Position numbers and translations under genes: made by a program. A stretch of 64,000 nucleotides of DNA. Origin: Psilocybe azurescens (lineage: Eukaryota; Basidiomycota; Agaricomycetes; Agaricales; Agrocybaceae). The stretch lies in contig JAJIRX010000708.1 of NCBI GenBank assembly GCA_023853785.1, forward strand, positions 186,001 to 250,000, given 5' to 3'. Each line of letters opens with the position of its first letter. Within the stretch, counting starts at the first letter, position 1. Of this stretch, positions 35,533 through 46,860 are shown one piece after another. The notes beneath the pieces were generated by a model. It did not search any database. It was not told the DNA's origin and saw nothing but the letters and a program-made list of their open reading frames with translations.

Positions 35533-38500
35533 TAGGGACTAACTCGGATCTATCCGGGTAGTATCCGTATCCGAACCGCGGATATTTGCCAAATACGGTT
35601 CGGATACGGCTCGGATACACTAATCCGTTTAAGACCCGTGCCCCAAGGGGGGTAGCAGCGGCGGCTTGGCAGCGGCTTGGCGGCGGCGACATGTTAGTAA
35701 AGTAGTTCATGGATTAAATTCCATCCCCTATAGCCAATTATTGTCCGTTTTGCTCATATTTGGGTGCATTGGAAAGAGAAAGAGCAGTAGAATTTAAATA
35801 TAGCAAAATATAAGCCAAAATAGTTTTAATTTTTACACAGTAAAGGTGACAAGGTTCAATTTACATTCTTGCTGATAGTTATTTTCAATCTTCACCTTCT
35901 GACCTCATCCTCAGCTTTACCCATTCAGTCACTTCTGAGAACTTTGGAAAAATAGGGGTCTTAGCCCATGAACCTAATGCCATACGAGCTTTGAATGTTT
36001 GAGAGCTCATATTATGTTGCATGTGATTGACTTGACGACGGCCAGTTGAAAATGCTCTTTCAGCATCCACAGATGTTGCTGTTGTTTAATGGTCAGTTTA
36101 ATATTTCTAAATGAAGTTGGAATAAAAACCTGGTGCAGAACAGAAGTCTTGTCCCATTTTAGCAAGAAGTGGGCGATTCTTGCTTGCATTAAACCAATAC
36201 TTCATGTAGCCACCAGCTTCTTCAATTACATTTGATGGAATTGGATCATCCTCAAGGTAAGTTTGAATGTGATCCTCAGGGTATTGATTTAATGTTTTTG
36301 ATCTTCGGGTACCTTGATTCTCTGGAGCAGCCCATTTCGACTCGTCCTAACAGAGCATTAATTAATAATAGAATGCACAAAAATATATGAAAATTACTTT
36401 GTTTCTCCTTTGCTTTGGAGCACGAACATTAGCTTCCTCAACAGCATATGTTGTTTGCCATCGATTTAAAACTAGTTTCTTGATGGTCTTCAACTTCTTT
36501 GCATCAATTTCTTTTCGCTTTTTTAGCCAAATAAGCTTGCGGTCAGGGCACATCACTGTAATTTGATTAACTGTGTGTAGATGAAAGAATAAGAAAAGAT
36601 CTCATACCGATTGATATAACATAAATTTCACAATCCCAAGTCAGATCCATATATTTGTCAATAAGTAGAAAAGCAGCATGTGCAGCAATCCGAATAACTG
36701 CAGGAGTTTCTTGAACCAGTGAACCAGGATCAGAAATGTCGGAATCAGAGTCAGAATCAGGTGTTGGAATATTTTGGGGCTTGTCCTCAACAGCAGCAAC
36801 TAAGCTGTCACGCCGCAGCGATACAGCATAGGAAGGGCATCAACAATAAGAGGAACCTCAGCTTTAGAAAATAGGAGTGTAACATCCTTGAAAAGCTATA
36901 AAAAATATAACAAGGTGATTTAAAATATATAAAATCAGTGACATTAAATGACTCACCTTCAGGACTTCTTGTACATCACTTGCAAGTTGCCACTGCTTCT
37001 CAGAAAGATGATATGCCTTCAACTTGTTTTCAGACACTGCTGTCAGGGACTGAACAATACTTTTAAAATGCAAATGAGCTGCAAGACAATCAAAGTCGGT
37101 GTTCCATCGGGTTGCAACACGCCCTATCCAGAGCTCGCTTGTTAGATTGTTGATTTGGATCCTGGTCAATGAGATGCTGAAATTTCTCATTGAGGGTTGT
37201 ATTATCATGGACCCGGCGTGCAAGCCCAGAGACCTAAAAAATATATTAGAAAGCAACAGGCCAATTTTAAATAGAAACATTACTGCAGGAAAAAGCTGGA
37301 GTGCCATTTTTCCTCTTCTGAACTCATCATTACCCCTTTCCTACCCATTTCCTCTATTGCAATATCACGCAAAGATCTTACCACAGCATTATCATGAGCC
37401 ACCTGACCATCATCTCCACCATCATCCTCTGCATCTACCACTGCCTCCTCTATTGCAGCAATATCCTGATCCTCTGTTTCTCCATCCCCTTCATCAAGAA
37501 TATATTCTTCATCATCACTACCTTCCAAAGTAACTTTCACAGACTTCTTGAGTTTGGGCTTTTTGAAAAAAATGATATGAAGATCTGCAAAATATAATTT
37601 AAATTAATTCTAAACTAAAAAGAGAAGAGAAATATTAATACCTTTGCAATCAAATTGAATATATGTGCTAAACACCGAAGACGAGCATCCATACCCGGAA
37701 AGTCAGGCAGAAATTCAGAAAGAATTTGAGCAAGCTTGTTGCAGTTGGAAGCATTGTCCATGCAAATTCCAAACAGCTATCAACAATGTTCTGAGCAATT
37801 TGAAAAAAATTATCTTGCTTATTTGCTTACTTTTTGTCAAGGCCAAAACGTTTTACACAATCAGCAGTCACAGCTGCTAAATAACGTCCATCATGTTTTC
37901 GAGTTAACCTATTTTATTAACTTAATCAGCATTCAAAAGTGAATGTAAAAATTGTGCAAAGATACCGTATAAATTCAAGAATGGCACGATGGATTATTCC
38001 TTGATCAAACCAGACTACAACCAACCCAAGGTATGATGAGACCAAAGGTGAGGTCCAGCCATCAAGCACAAGATAGACAATGTTATTAATTTGCTAAGAA
38101 ACACTTCAGTCACAAATTTGAAATTACCCAGAATTTGGAATTACCATAAAATAATTTCGTACTTCAATTGCTGCTTGTTCATAAATGTGAAGAAGATCGC
38201 GCTGAACAGTTACTGGATGTGGAACACTGGTTCCTGGTCGAAGCATCTCAATTTCAGCAAGATAATCCTCATCCAAGATTATATTGAATGGACGAGCATC
38301 CTTGGCACAACGCAAAGCAATAAGAGCACGGTGAGCAGCTTGCGAGTAGGGGATAGAAGCAGCAACAGGCTTATCACGTAATTTTCCCTGCTTTTTCAGA
38401 CACATATCCATACCCTTCTGTAGATTGCTTGTACCATCTCCAGTTTTCATTCGTAGTCGTGTAAAAATACTGGCATGGTGCTCAGGATGAGTTTTGCATT

Positions 38501-39220
38501 TGAAAACATACGTCATTGAGACGGGTTTCCCAAATTTGTCAAAATTTCGCTGCAGCGAAACATTGAAATGATCGTAAACCGGAGAACGCCAGGACAGAAT
38601 TGCCGCATCTCATAAATAATATATTAGCTCATTTACATATTATAATAATTAAACCACACACCAAGAATGTCATCATCAGACATTCCCCAGACTTGAAGAT
38701 CGGTTTGGCGGTTAATAGCTGGTGCATTATGTCTCCGCTTGATTGGTGAGACAATAATTGGAATAATTTTTTAGGACCTTGGCTCTCGCTCTCATCACTT
38801 GATGTGCTTGAAGGTTCAGGAAATTCCTCTCCAGGAGATGCAGAGTGTGGTCCAGGCCGTGTAGGAGTCACTGGGGGACCAGGTTGGATAGGAAAGACAT
38901 TTGTCCTCTTGCTGGCACCATCTCTGGCAGCAGGGACAGCAGTAGGGATGGCTGGATGGCCACCCTTTCGAGGTGGCATAACGATGCAGGGTCAAGGGAA
39001 GGGAACCCCAACACAGAGCAGACTCTCATGTTATCTGACAGCGGAGAAACCATGATTTTTGATTGATTGATGTCGGAGCTTTAAACTACGTCTAAATATG
39101 GCGGATTATCCGTAGTATCCGCGGTTCTGCCTATACATATCCACGGATACTTAAAAATAGTATCCGGTTACTACGGTGCATGGGTAGTAACCGGATTTGC
39201 CTAATCCGTGTTAGTCCCTA
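35533..39220. mobile_element. hAT-superfamily DNA transposon, 3.7 kb
   Basis: Ends are TAGGGACTAACTCGGAT (35533) and its near-perfect inverse (39204-39220, one mismatch in 17). A perfect 8-bp target duplication flanks it, diagnostic of hAT. Subterminal regions are crowded with GTATCCG/CGGATAC motifs in both orientations (35560-35630 and 39098-39200), as expected for transposase binding. The interior encodes a transposase on the minus strand with the hAT C-terminal dimerisation block. Complete ends and an unmutated target duplication suggest a recent insertion. Confidence 0.93.
35890..38979 (-). CDS. hAT transposase (interrupted)
   Basis: N-terminus MPPRKGGHPAIPTAVPAARD, Pro/Ser-rich. Then PIIVSPIKRRHNAPAIN, YDHFNVSLQRNFDKFGKPVS, FKCKTHPEHHASIFTRLR, an acidic stretch near 37480, AHDNAVVRSLRDIAIEEMG, RVHDNTTLNEKFQHLID, RVATRWNTDFDCLAAHLHF and KLKAYHLSEKQWQLASDVQ. 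The C-terminal hATC block reads DAERAFSTGRRQVNHMQHNM and ends near FPKFSEV. The family cuts and pastes DNA between the 8-bp duplications. Several introns are implied. At least two one-base problems occur: an A6 run near 38774-38779 (one base short) and a GGG near 37122 (one base long). Activity is therefore uncertain. Confidence 0.72.
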
Positions 39221-39228
39221 ATCAAGAT
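39221..39228. repeat. Target-site duplication of the hAT element, right copy
   Basis: ATCAAGAT immediately after the right terminal repeat. Confidence 0.9.
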
Positions 39229-40197
39229 CGTAGTTATGAGAAAGTGAAAGCTTTTATACTTATAGCCCCACCGTGTTCTGTATCTGCAAAGCATCAAGCA
39301 TATTAATTTCAAGGGGTTGTCAAGAGGTAACTTAAACTTGCAAGTTGGAGTGAACACAATCGTTCAATTTTTTGTCTGCAACACGTGAATGATTGTTACG
39401 TAAATATTTTCCCATATGCTAAGAGCTTCGAACTTAATCAACGAACGTTCAAACGTTCAACCTCTATCTCAGACTATCTGACCTTAGGCGTCATTTGCAA
39501 TTTCTCGTCATGTCAGGGCACAGAGAGCTGCGAACAAGGTGAGTTAGTGAGTGGTACGTGCATCAATATCTCACATACTCACTCCTTTCATCGATGCACC
39601 GTACGGCATGATTAGCGCTCGTCTTAACACACTAAGTAAGCACACAGCAGGTCAGTGCTGGCCAATACATAGTTATTACTATTACTTTATTCTATCAGCA
39701 TATGTATATACATACATGATTCCATGCACTCCGAGTGCCAAGCTGCCGTCGACCCCAGCTCCTTAACCGCCAAGCGTGGCGGTAGTTGCTGGCCCGGCCT
39801 TCAACACCAAGCGCAAATCATGCATTTTTCTTTTTTTTCTCGATGAAGCTGCTAAGGTGGTTTGGAGGTACTATTACAGATCAACCAGCCTCTCGACTGA
39901 TGTATCGTCTTTATCTCACACTTTACCTATGTCCTAAAACCTGGCTAAAATAGTCAAGCTGGACGCTACATTACTACATAGCCAGTAATTGTTAGAGATC
40001 AATCAAGAAAGAAATACTTGGCAACGGCAAGGGTCCAATAGATTGCGGTTGACAACTTGGCCCCAATATACAATGAAGCGACTCCGCGTTGACTCTTACG
40101 ACCTCCCCTTTCCTTCCCTCTTCCAGCTCAACGTTAGGTTCAAGCCTTGACACTCCATCCCTCTCTTTCAAGGCCACACTCTCATCCAGCATACAAG
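39229..40197. other. Spacer
   Basis: No gene recognised. A weak inverted pair (GTACGTGCATC near 39554 and GATGCACCGTAC near 39594) could form a hairpin. Confidence 0.35.
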
Positions 40198-40794
40198 ATG
40201 ATGTTCAGTGTATTGCCCCTATTCACCTTTCTGGCCGCACTATCTCCTTGTGAGTAATGTATTTGGTATATGCATGGCTCCCTCGTATTCATATTGTTTA
40301 TTAGTGATCTTCGCTCAAGAACAAGGTCCTATTTTTGTACCCTTTGGATGGAATAGCGTGCCAGCAACCGCCCGCGTTATAGCGTCTGCTGCTGGAACCA
40401 CGACCTATGGGTTGATCGATGGCGGATTTTCTCCTGGTCCAGGTACGTCACTATACTTCGTTTATTTATTGGAACTAAGTCTGACTGAAACCAATTTGAC
40501 TTTTTAGCCACCCTTGTACAATCTGCTTCCGCGGCTTCCATGTTTTATGTCAATTCTGCCGCAGCTACCCCCACTACACTTTCTGGCGTATGTAACCTCG
40601 TCAGCCCCGTCGCCATGTGCACTCTCAACGTATACGAGACCGGTGGACCTCTTCCCAATGCAAGTGGGACACCGCGGCCTGGAACTGGCTCTGGTGGCGG
40701 CTCAAGCGGTTCTGTCGGAACATCCACTGGAACCATACTCACGATGACGACTCTCGCGCTTGGATTCTGCATTGGTCTCGCCTTCATTAGATAA
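40198..40794 (+). CDS. Small secreted GPI-anchored-type protein
   Basis: Exons 40198-40249, 40305-40442, 40508-40794. The signal peptide reads MMFSVLPLFTFLAALSPLIF with likely cleavage before QEQGPIF. The mature part is about 110 residues with two Cys (SGVCNLVSPVAMC). The tail is Gly/Ser-rich (TGSGGGSSGSVGTSTG) and ends in a hydrophobic stretch LTMTTLALGFCIGLAFIR, the layout of a GPI signal. Likely cell wall or plasma membrane; no enzymatic motif. The splice joins are clean. Confidence 0.7.
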
Positions 40795-41340
40795 AGTTGA
40801 ATAGAATCGTTATGTGATTCGGGGTGGCTTGAAACAGTCTACATATACCATAATCAATCTTAACTCTGTCAGGTATGTATTGGTCACCTAAGTATGTACT
40901 TTGCTAGAGGTGGCCCTCTCAATTCAGATTTGTAAGGACTAAGCACTTACCAATTTTCCAACGCGAGTCCGTCGACATCCGTTATGAAAATAGTTTAATT
41001 CTTTTGTTGCCTTTTAAGTTTGTGTTATTGTTCAGTACTCAGTAGTCACCCTTCGTCTACTTCGTCTCGTTCGAGTTTCAGGGTATCTAATCGCCATATA
41101 TGATCGATTGCAGAATGGCCCTCATTCTTACTGGCCTATAAGTCACTTGTCAGAATCATCAATCATGCTTTGTTCAAGCTGACGTCGAGAGACATTGAGC
41201 CACGATTCGGCACCAGCCGTCTCGGCTTCGATAGCCGTGCTTATCTTTGAACTTCTACGACTCAAAGAAGCGATTGCGCTTTCTTCCACATCTTGACCTT
41301 CAAAACTTTTCAAGGGGTAATCTCGTTCTCTTTTCCAAAA
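40795..41340. other. Spacer
   Basis: No gene recognised; promoter side of the first F-box gene. Confidence 0.4.
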
Positions 41341-42806
41341 ATGGTCACTATTCTCTCTCTACCTCCAGAAACTATCTACGAGATAGGCTTGCAGGTATGC
41401 ATGCCGTGTAATACCGTTGAATGGCGCAGCGGACACAATCTTGACGAATCATTTCTTTGAAGCTAGAAAAAAAGATAACAGGTCTCTCCGACTTGTTTCC
41501 CAGTATATATCATGCTCTGTCGAAGCATTGGCCCTTTCTAAGCTGTACATCGACATAAACGTCGCTTCCCTTTGGAAAAACGCAATGTCAACTGACATCG
41601 ATTGCTACCCAACCAACAAGAATAATAAAACACGCACGAACAGTGATTATCTTCAACTCCCTCGGGCAGATGTACCACAGCACATCTAGCGTCGAAGAAG
41701 ATAATTCGTTCTTTGTCCTATTTCCAGCTGCTATGACGTTGCTCGCAAATGTCCATGCCGCCTCGTAAGTGCTTTAACACTCACCAATGAAAAAAGGACC
41801 CAGTGTTGAATATTCACATGGCTATCAGGTGGTTTACTTGTCAGGGAGATACCAAAGCGATAGTCGAGACGATTATGGCTCAGATTAACGCCAGGCCTCT
41901 GCTTGAAGCATCCTTTAATTGCTCTGACGGATGTTCCGCCCATTTTCCGGCTCAATTATCTTCAATCGAAGGAAGAGTGTCCTTTTCTCTTACAAACATC
42001 TTTTTAGCGGGCCAACATGCTACTGGAGTTGCATCTGCTGTATCAAGAATTATATCGCGGAGTCCGGGCTTAATTTGTCTGGAAATTGACACGGGATACT
42101 ATGCCGCCACTATAGCAGCGCCGTCTCTTCATGACATTCTTCCCAAGAACATGAATCTGCCTCCGCTTTCCATTGAAAGTCTTTCTTTACGTTGCATGCG
42201 AACATTTCTGGATGCCGCAACTCTGTATCACCTACGCTCACTCAAGTCCTTGTCCATCCATTTCAATCTAACGACAACTATTCAAGGCTCACACCTTTTT
42301 CAGATCTGGGAAACTCTGAGAAAAGAATCCATTCATCTGACAAAGATTGACGTCAATCTCACTGATGTTGACGATTCCTTGCTCGACTATCTGACTTCAT
42401 ACGATGGTATTCAACAAATTGTATTCGACAATAGCGCGAGATTGTGGAGTCGCCATGACGAAGCGATTGCCAATCGATTCTTTGACGACGTGCTTCCCAG
42501 AGTTTCGCGATCCTTGCAATCTTTACATTTAGTGACCATATCTCCTGGAGCGTGGTGCTTTGGGAAGAACAACGCTGCTTCGATTGCACAATGTACACGG
42601 ATTGAAGAGCTCACAGTCTCGATTGTTGATATCGTTCAAACGCACAGTCGAGGCACTTTGGTATGTGTTTCTTTTCTTTCTGACTAACATGAATTAATTT
42701 GTTTCGTAAAATCTGGCAGGCTCTTCTTGCCCAAACAGTCAGCCAACTTCCAAAATTAAAAGTTGTTAACAAGAAAAACGTTTCATTTGTGCCTCAAATA
42801 GGATAA
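41341..42806 (+). CDS. F-box/leucine-rich-type protein A
   Basis: Exons 41341-41394, 41463-41764, 41829-42660, 42720-42806. The F-box start reads MVTILSLPPETIYEIGLQ then LEKKDNRSLRLVSQYIS, VEALALSKLYIDIN. The rest is a degenerate leucine-rich region (LICLEIDTG, LPPLSIESLSLRCMRTFLD, LYHLRSLKSLSIHFNL, IDVNLTDVDDSLLDYLTS, RFFDDVLPRVSRSLQSLHLV, GAWCFGKNNAASIAQCTRIE). It ends QLPKLKVVNKKNVSFVPQIG. Such proteins recruit substrates to SCF ubiquitin ligases. The A7 run at 41467-41473 needs one more A to join the F-box. An A4 near 41629-41632 seems one too long before HARTVIIFNSLG. The last exon aligns with that of gene B, confirming the join. Confidence 0.75.
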
Positions 42807-43650
42807 TAAAATACCCCTACTACCGTTAGACGTTCCTCCTAGATTCTTAGTGACGAAGTCACTTTCTATTCCATTGAACAGACTCCTAATCAACTCCCAA
42901 CATCACCTGAAGAAGTTTACATTTATACCAGTCATGAAGCTTGATCGTGAAGAGTCTTGAACATCGAGTGCCCGTATTGTCAGTCCAGATTAATTCCGGA
43001 CCGTGGTTTCGATGGCCCGGGGGTCAATATACACCTGTGTCATATTTCTTCAGCCACCTTCACCAGGTGACGCAACGGCGAGTGGCCTGGAGGTGTCGGT
43101 TGCCGTCGGCCTTAAGCTATGCTCAACATGGAAAATGTCGGCGAGCCCAGGCTCAAAGCGCTGAAATTTCAAAGCCTGGGCCGCAAATCTCACGTGAATC
43201 ACTCCCGAGTACCGAATTAGGTGAAACCGCTCCAGTCTTATTTCCAAAACTGCACCAGACAGAAACAAAGTATAGCCGGCCAGGTGCAATCTTCGCAGCT
43301 TCGGCTCTCTCCACGAACACAACACAAAGATCTTTCTTAACACTCTTATACAAGAAGCGGATTGCACGCCTTATTGTGCGAGAACGTGTCAATTTGTCGG
43401 CAGGTCGCGGTTTCGTTCGATGTCAAACCACGTTTGTAAATTTCACCCGGTGCAGAGGACTGGGCGGAAGGAACTTGAATGGGTTGCGGACCACCTGAGC
43501 AATTTTGTCCAGAAATTTCTCTTCACGGAGTCATGATGTCGTAAGATGAGCCCTGGCTTGGCGGCTCAATACACCTTTCCATGGTCCGTTGTTCTAATAA
43601 ATATGCATTCATAAAGTGGTCATACTTTGTCTTTCATTCCACACACCGGC
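42807..43650. other. Spacer between the F-box genes
   Basis: An uninterrupted frame at 42941-43498 (+) has no family resemblance, and an overlapping antisense frame is equally long. I do not call a gene. Confidence 0.35.
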
Positions 43651-45428
43651 ATGCTCGAACTACTCTCCCTCCCACCTGAAATCATCGAAAAAATCACCGA
43701 ATATGTGAGATATAATGTATTTTGTCTCATCTTCTAGGTCTAACACATTTTGCGATCTGTAGCTCGGTGGTACACACAAGAAAACAGTGCGCAGGGTGTG
43801 CAGATACCTCAATGACATCGTCGAGCATCAACTATTCTCCAACATTGTCCTGAAATACAGTAACTATCAGCCTGACCTGATTTGCGAACAATTGGAAGCA
43901 CTCGCTTCGCGTACGACCACGGCTCGAACTCATGCTCGATCATTAGAGATTCGAGGTTTCAGTCCCGACTCGCATCTGGGAGCGCGTTCAAGATCTCGGT
44001 CTGTGGAACGCAATAGAAATTCCCGCTCTCGCAGTCGTGGTCCCCTTGCAGAAGCCCACTCAGTAAACAGGGGTTTGCTTGCACATCTCGGCCAAGCTAT
44101 ATGTTCGTTAAGGAAGGTCCAGGAAGTTTGGTACGTCCCTGCACCTTCAGAACCCATGGTTTCATTCAATGTCTTTCTAAAGGTGGCATGTCGGAATGAG
44201 CGACCCAGAATGGGTACAAATCGTTGTTATGGACTCTCTTGCGTCTCTTCCAGCTCTTGGAGAGCTTCGCATATCACTAGGGGGCGGGTCAGCCTCCTCT
44301 TTAAAGCTGGAACAGTTAACGGATCTACGCAAAATCACCATCACAGGTTATTGTCCCCATTATCGCAGGGATGTCGTATCCGGCCTTCGCACTCTTATCT
44401 CCAACTCTCCTCGTCTTACTCATTTGGACGTCGGCTACAACCGCACAGACGACAGCGAAATATCCACTCTCCACGATCTCCTCGGCGCGGTCCCGTTAGA
44501 TTCACCTCTCAGTCTCAACAATCTTACTCTGCGGGGGTGGTGCGTTCGGTTAGACGCCGATACCTTGCCTCATCTACGCAGTCTCAGCTCGTTTTCTCTC
44601 CACATCAACTTGGATGCTCGGGGATACACCCCCTCTGATTTAGACGATTCAGCTCACGAAGAACTACTGCAACGCACAGCGGCTTACAGTTCATCGACCG
44701 AAGAGATATGGGATACTCTCAAAGAAGAGCGGATATGCCTCAAGGAGCTGTCAACCGACGAAGTCAGCGATGCGCTCCTCGACTACCTCGCTTCCTTCTC
44801 TGGTCTCCAGAAGCTCACCCTGACCTCTGCCACCGCCGCCAGTGCCCGTAAATCGGACGCTCTGGCTATGAAATTTACAAAGACGTTCTCCCAAGGCACG
44901 CTAACACCTTGGTCAGCCTCGATGTATGTCCGGTCTACGAAGGCAAGTGGTGTTTCGGAAAGCACAATGCCGCTAGCCTCCTTCAATGCTCCAAGCTTTC
45001 AAATCTTAAAATACACATCAACTCGGAAGAAATCAACCGGGCGAAGAAACAAGATGTTGTGGTGAGTTTATGCCATTCCGTCGGCGACACCAGCAGCACC
45101 GTGCTGACTGCTTTTTTTTCTTTTACAGTGGTCATTACTTGAAGTTGCGGAGGACCTGCCCAACCTGTCTCAGCTCTCCATATCCTCCGCTGATTCAGAA
45201 AGCAGTCGTGGCGGCCGTTCAGGGAGCAACCCTTCCATCGGCCATATCTACCGCGTTAACAAGGAGATCTCACAGAGTGTCACCACATTCGGGCCTATCG
45301 ACAGCGTCGGCGTCTCGAAGATCATCACCACTCCAGCTCGGGACTACGTAGCGAAGTCGGACCAAGAAGCAGGGAATGGGTTGTGGTATCGGTCTTCGAT
45401 GAGCCAAGGCAGTCACCTGGAGCTGTAG
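43651..45428 (+). CDS. F-box/leucine-rich-type protein B
   Basis: Start MLELLSLPPEIIEKITEY at 43651 (F-box), intron 43705-43762, then THKKTVRRVCRYLNDIVEHQ. After about residue 75 comes an Arg/Ser-rich insert (GARSRSRSVERNRNSRSRSRG). Then come LASLPALGELRISLGGG, LTDLRKITITGY, SPRLTHLDVGYN, LDADTLPHLRSLSSFSLHIN, TDEVSDALLDYLASFSGLQK, VLPRHANTLVSLDV, GKWCFGKHNAASLLQCSKLS, and the last exon WSLLEVAEDLPNLSQLSI, ending GSHLEL at TAG 45428. A T3 at 44874-44876 needs one more T (MKFYKDVLPRH). The paralogous VLPR..WCFGKNNAAS in gene A confirms that repair. Probably an SCF substrate adaptor; the RS insert is absent from gene A. Confidence 0.78.
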
Positions 45429-45605
45429 CCTTCATGATCAGAGAGAGGAAGGGAAGCTGATACCCAAAACAAAAAATGGAATGTATTTTATCACCCAAAA
45501 ATCAGGGTTAAAACCGATGACACGTACAAGGACAAAATGAATGGACAATATATTTAGAGCAAAATGTATATAGAATACAACTGATAAATTTAAATCAAAG
45601 CGTCA

Positions 45606-46488
45606 TTAAAAGAGAGATGCAAGTCCAAGCGCAGCGAAGAACGCATATTTCACGCGCGGCATTTCATTCTAATAAAAAGGATTTTCAGTAAGTATACGAC
45701 CTTGAACCAAAACAGGACTTTTTCAGCGAAAGAAACTGACCATAACAATCGAAGCATATCCAACGTACGGGAGGAAACTGAAAGTAGGAAGCGAAGTCAG
45801 CACACTCCAAGTTCTCTCATGCAAATCCTAAAAACAAGTGCAACTCACCCCTGACTTTCCCAACGATATGTTTTCGTTGAAGCCGATCGAACCCAATATA
45901 CAGCCCAACATCATCCACGTCATTATTATCGCCCTTCGTCAGAATCAACTGGTCCCGCACAGACTTTTCATTTTCACGGTTTTCGCTTCGCCAGGGTACC
46001 ACTTTCACTTCCGGCTGCATAAACCATTTCACATCGGCAGGAGGGCGAATGTCCCCTTCCATGTTCTCCTCCTCCTGCTCTATATCCCGAGCCTGCACAA
46101 CGCGATGGACGATGGGTATTTCCGCCCCAGGCACCTTGTACACCACGATATCGCCGGTCCGGTATTGTTGGTGCGGGGGTTGGTCATGAACAGGATATCA
46201 CCTCTTTGGAAAGCTGGTTCCATGGAGCCGCTGTGAAAATTCGGAAGGGTTGGTGATCAGAATCAAATATCTCGGGGATATAGGCAAAGAGTGAAGTGTA
46301 TACGTACCTGAGAACAACGACTACAGGAGATTGTGTGTTCGCTAGAACCCCTACGCCACTATAGAGCAACATCACAGGTGTCAGGGACGAGACCAGTGAC
46401 AGCGCCTGCAGCAGAATCTAATACCATATACATCAACCTTCGAATGAAAAATAAAAACAGAACATGTACACACCCGGCGGATTGCCAT
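45606..46488 (-). CDS. Signal peptidase complex catalytic subunit
   Basis: Cleaves signal peptides at the ER membrane. Exon 1 46488-46474 (MAIRR), exon 2 from 46417 to 46308 (ILLQALSLVSSLTPVMLLYS), exon 3 from 46230. The active-site Ser reads LSGSMEPAFQRGDILFMTN. Then, after repair of a G5 run (46175-46179, plus strand), PPHQQYRTGDIVVYKVPG, EIPIVHRVV (catalytic His) and TKGDNNDVDDVGLY (catalytic Asp region), VGKVRG, FLPYVGYASIVM, and the final exon NEMPRVKYAFFAALGLASLF. A second break (C4 at 45848-45851) needs one more base to place the VRGF donor. A roughly 35-residue Glu/Asp-rich loop follows VQARD. Otherwise full-length. Confidence 0.9.
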
Positions 46489-46860
46489 GGATAATTTCGT
46501 GATTAAACGTTTTGCAGGGGGGTATATGCGTAAGATATGGGAGAAGTTACGAAGAGAAGAGGAGCCTGTGAAAGGCGTTTATGGCGCCCATGTCGTGGTT
46601 AAAGACGGTTCAAATTGACACGGCGCGAACACGTATTCCACGTCGCGGACGAGGAACGATCACGTGATAAATCTGCCAAAAGAAATATCCTCCGTTAGCG
46701 TCCAGCAGTCTCAAGATCAAGACAAAGCAAAGCCTGGTAAAAGGAGAAGAACCCACAATTTATATAAATAGAGACAGATACCTCTAACGGAGATTATTTA
46801 CTCCATACAAATACTATATGATTCTGACAGTGCAGGAGATGGAGGAAACGCTGGACAGAT
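46489..46860. other. Spacer between SEC11 and APN2
   Basis: Contains the SEC11 promoter and the APN2 3' end. No ORF. Confidence 0.4.

Noticed and set aside
42941..43498. 185-codon plus-strand frame between the F-box genes
   Set aside because: Comparable antisense frames overlap it and no protein pattern is visible; probably a GC-driven chance ORF.
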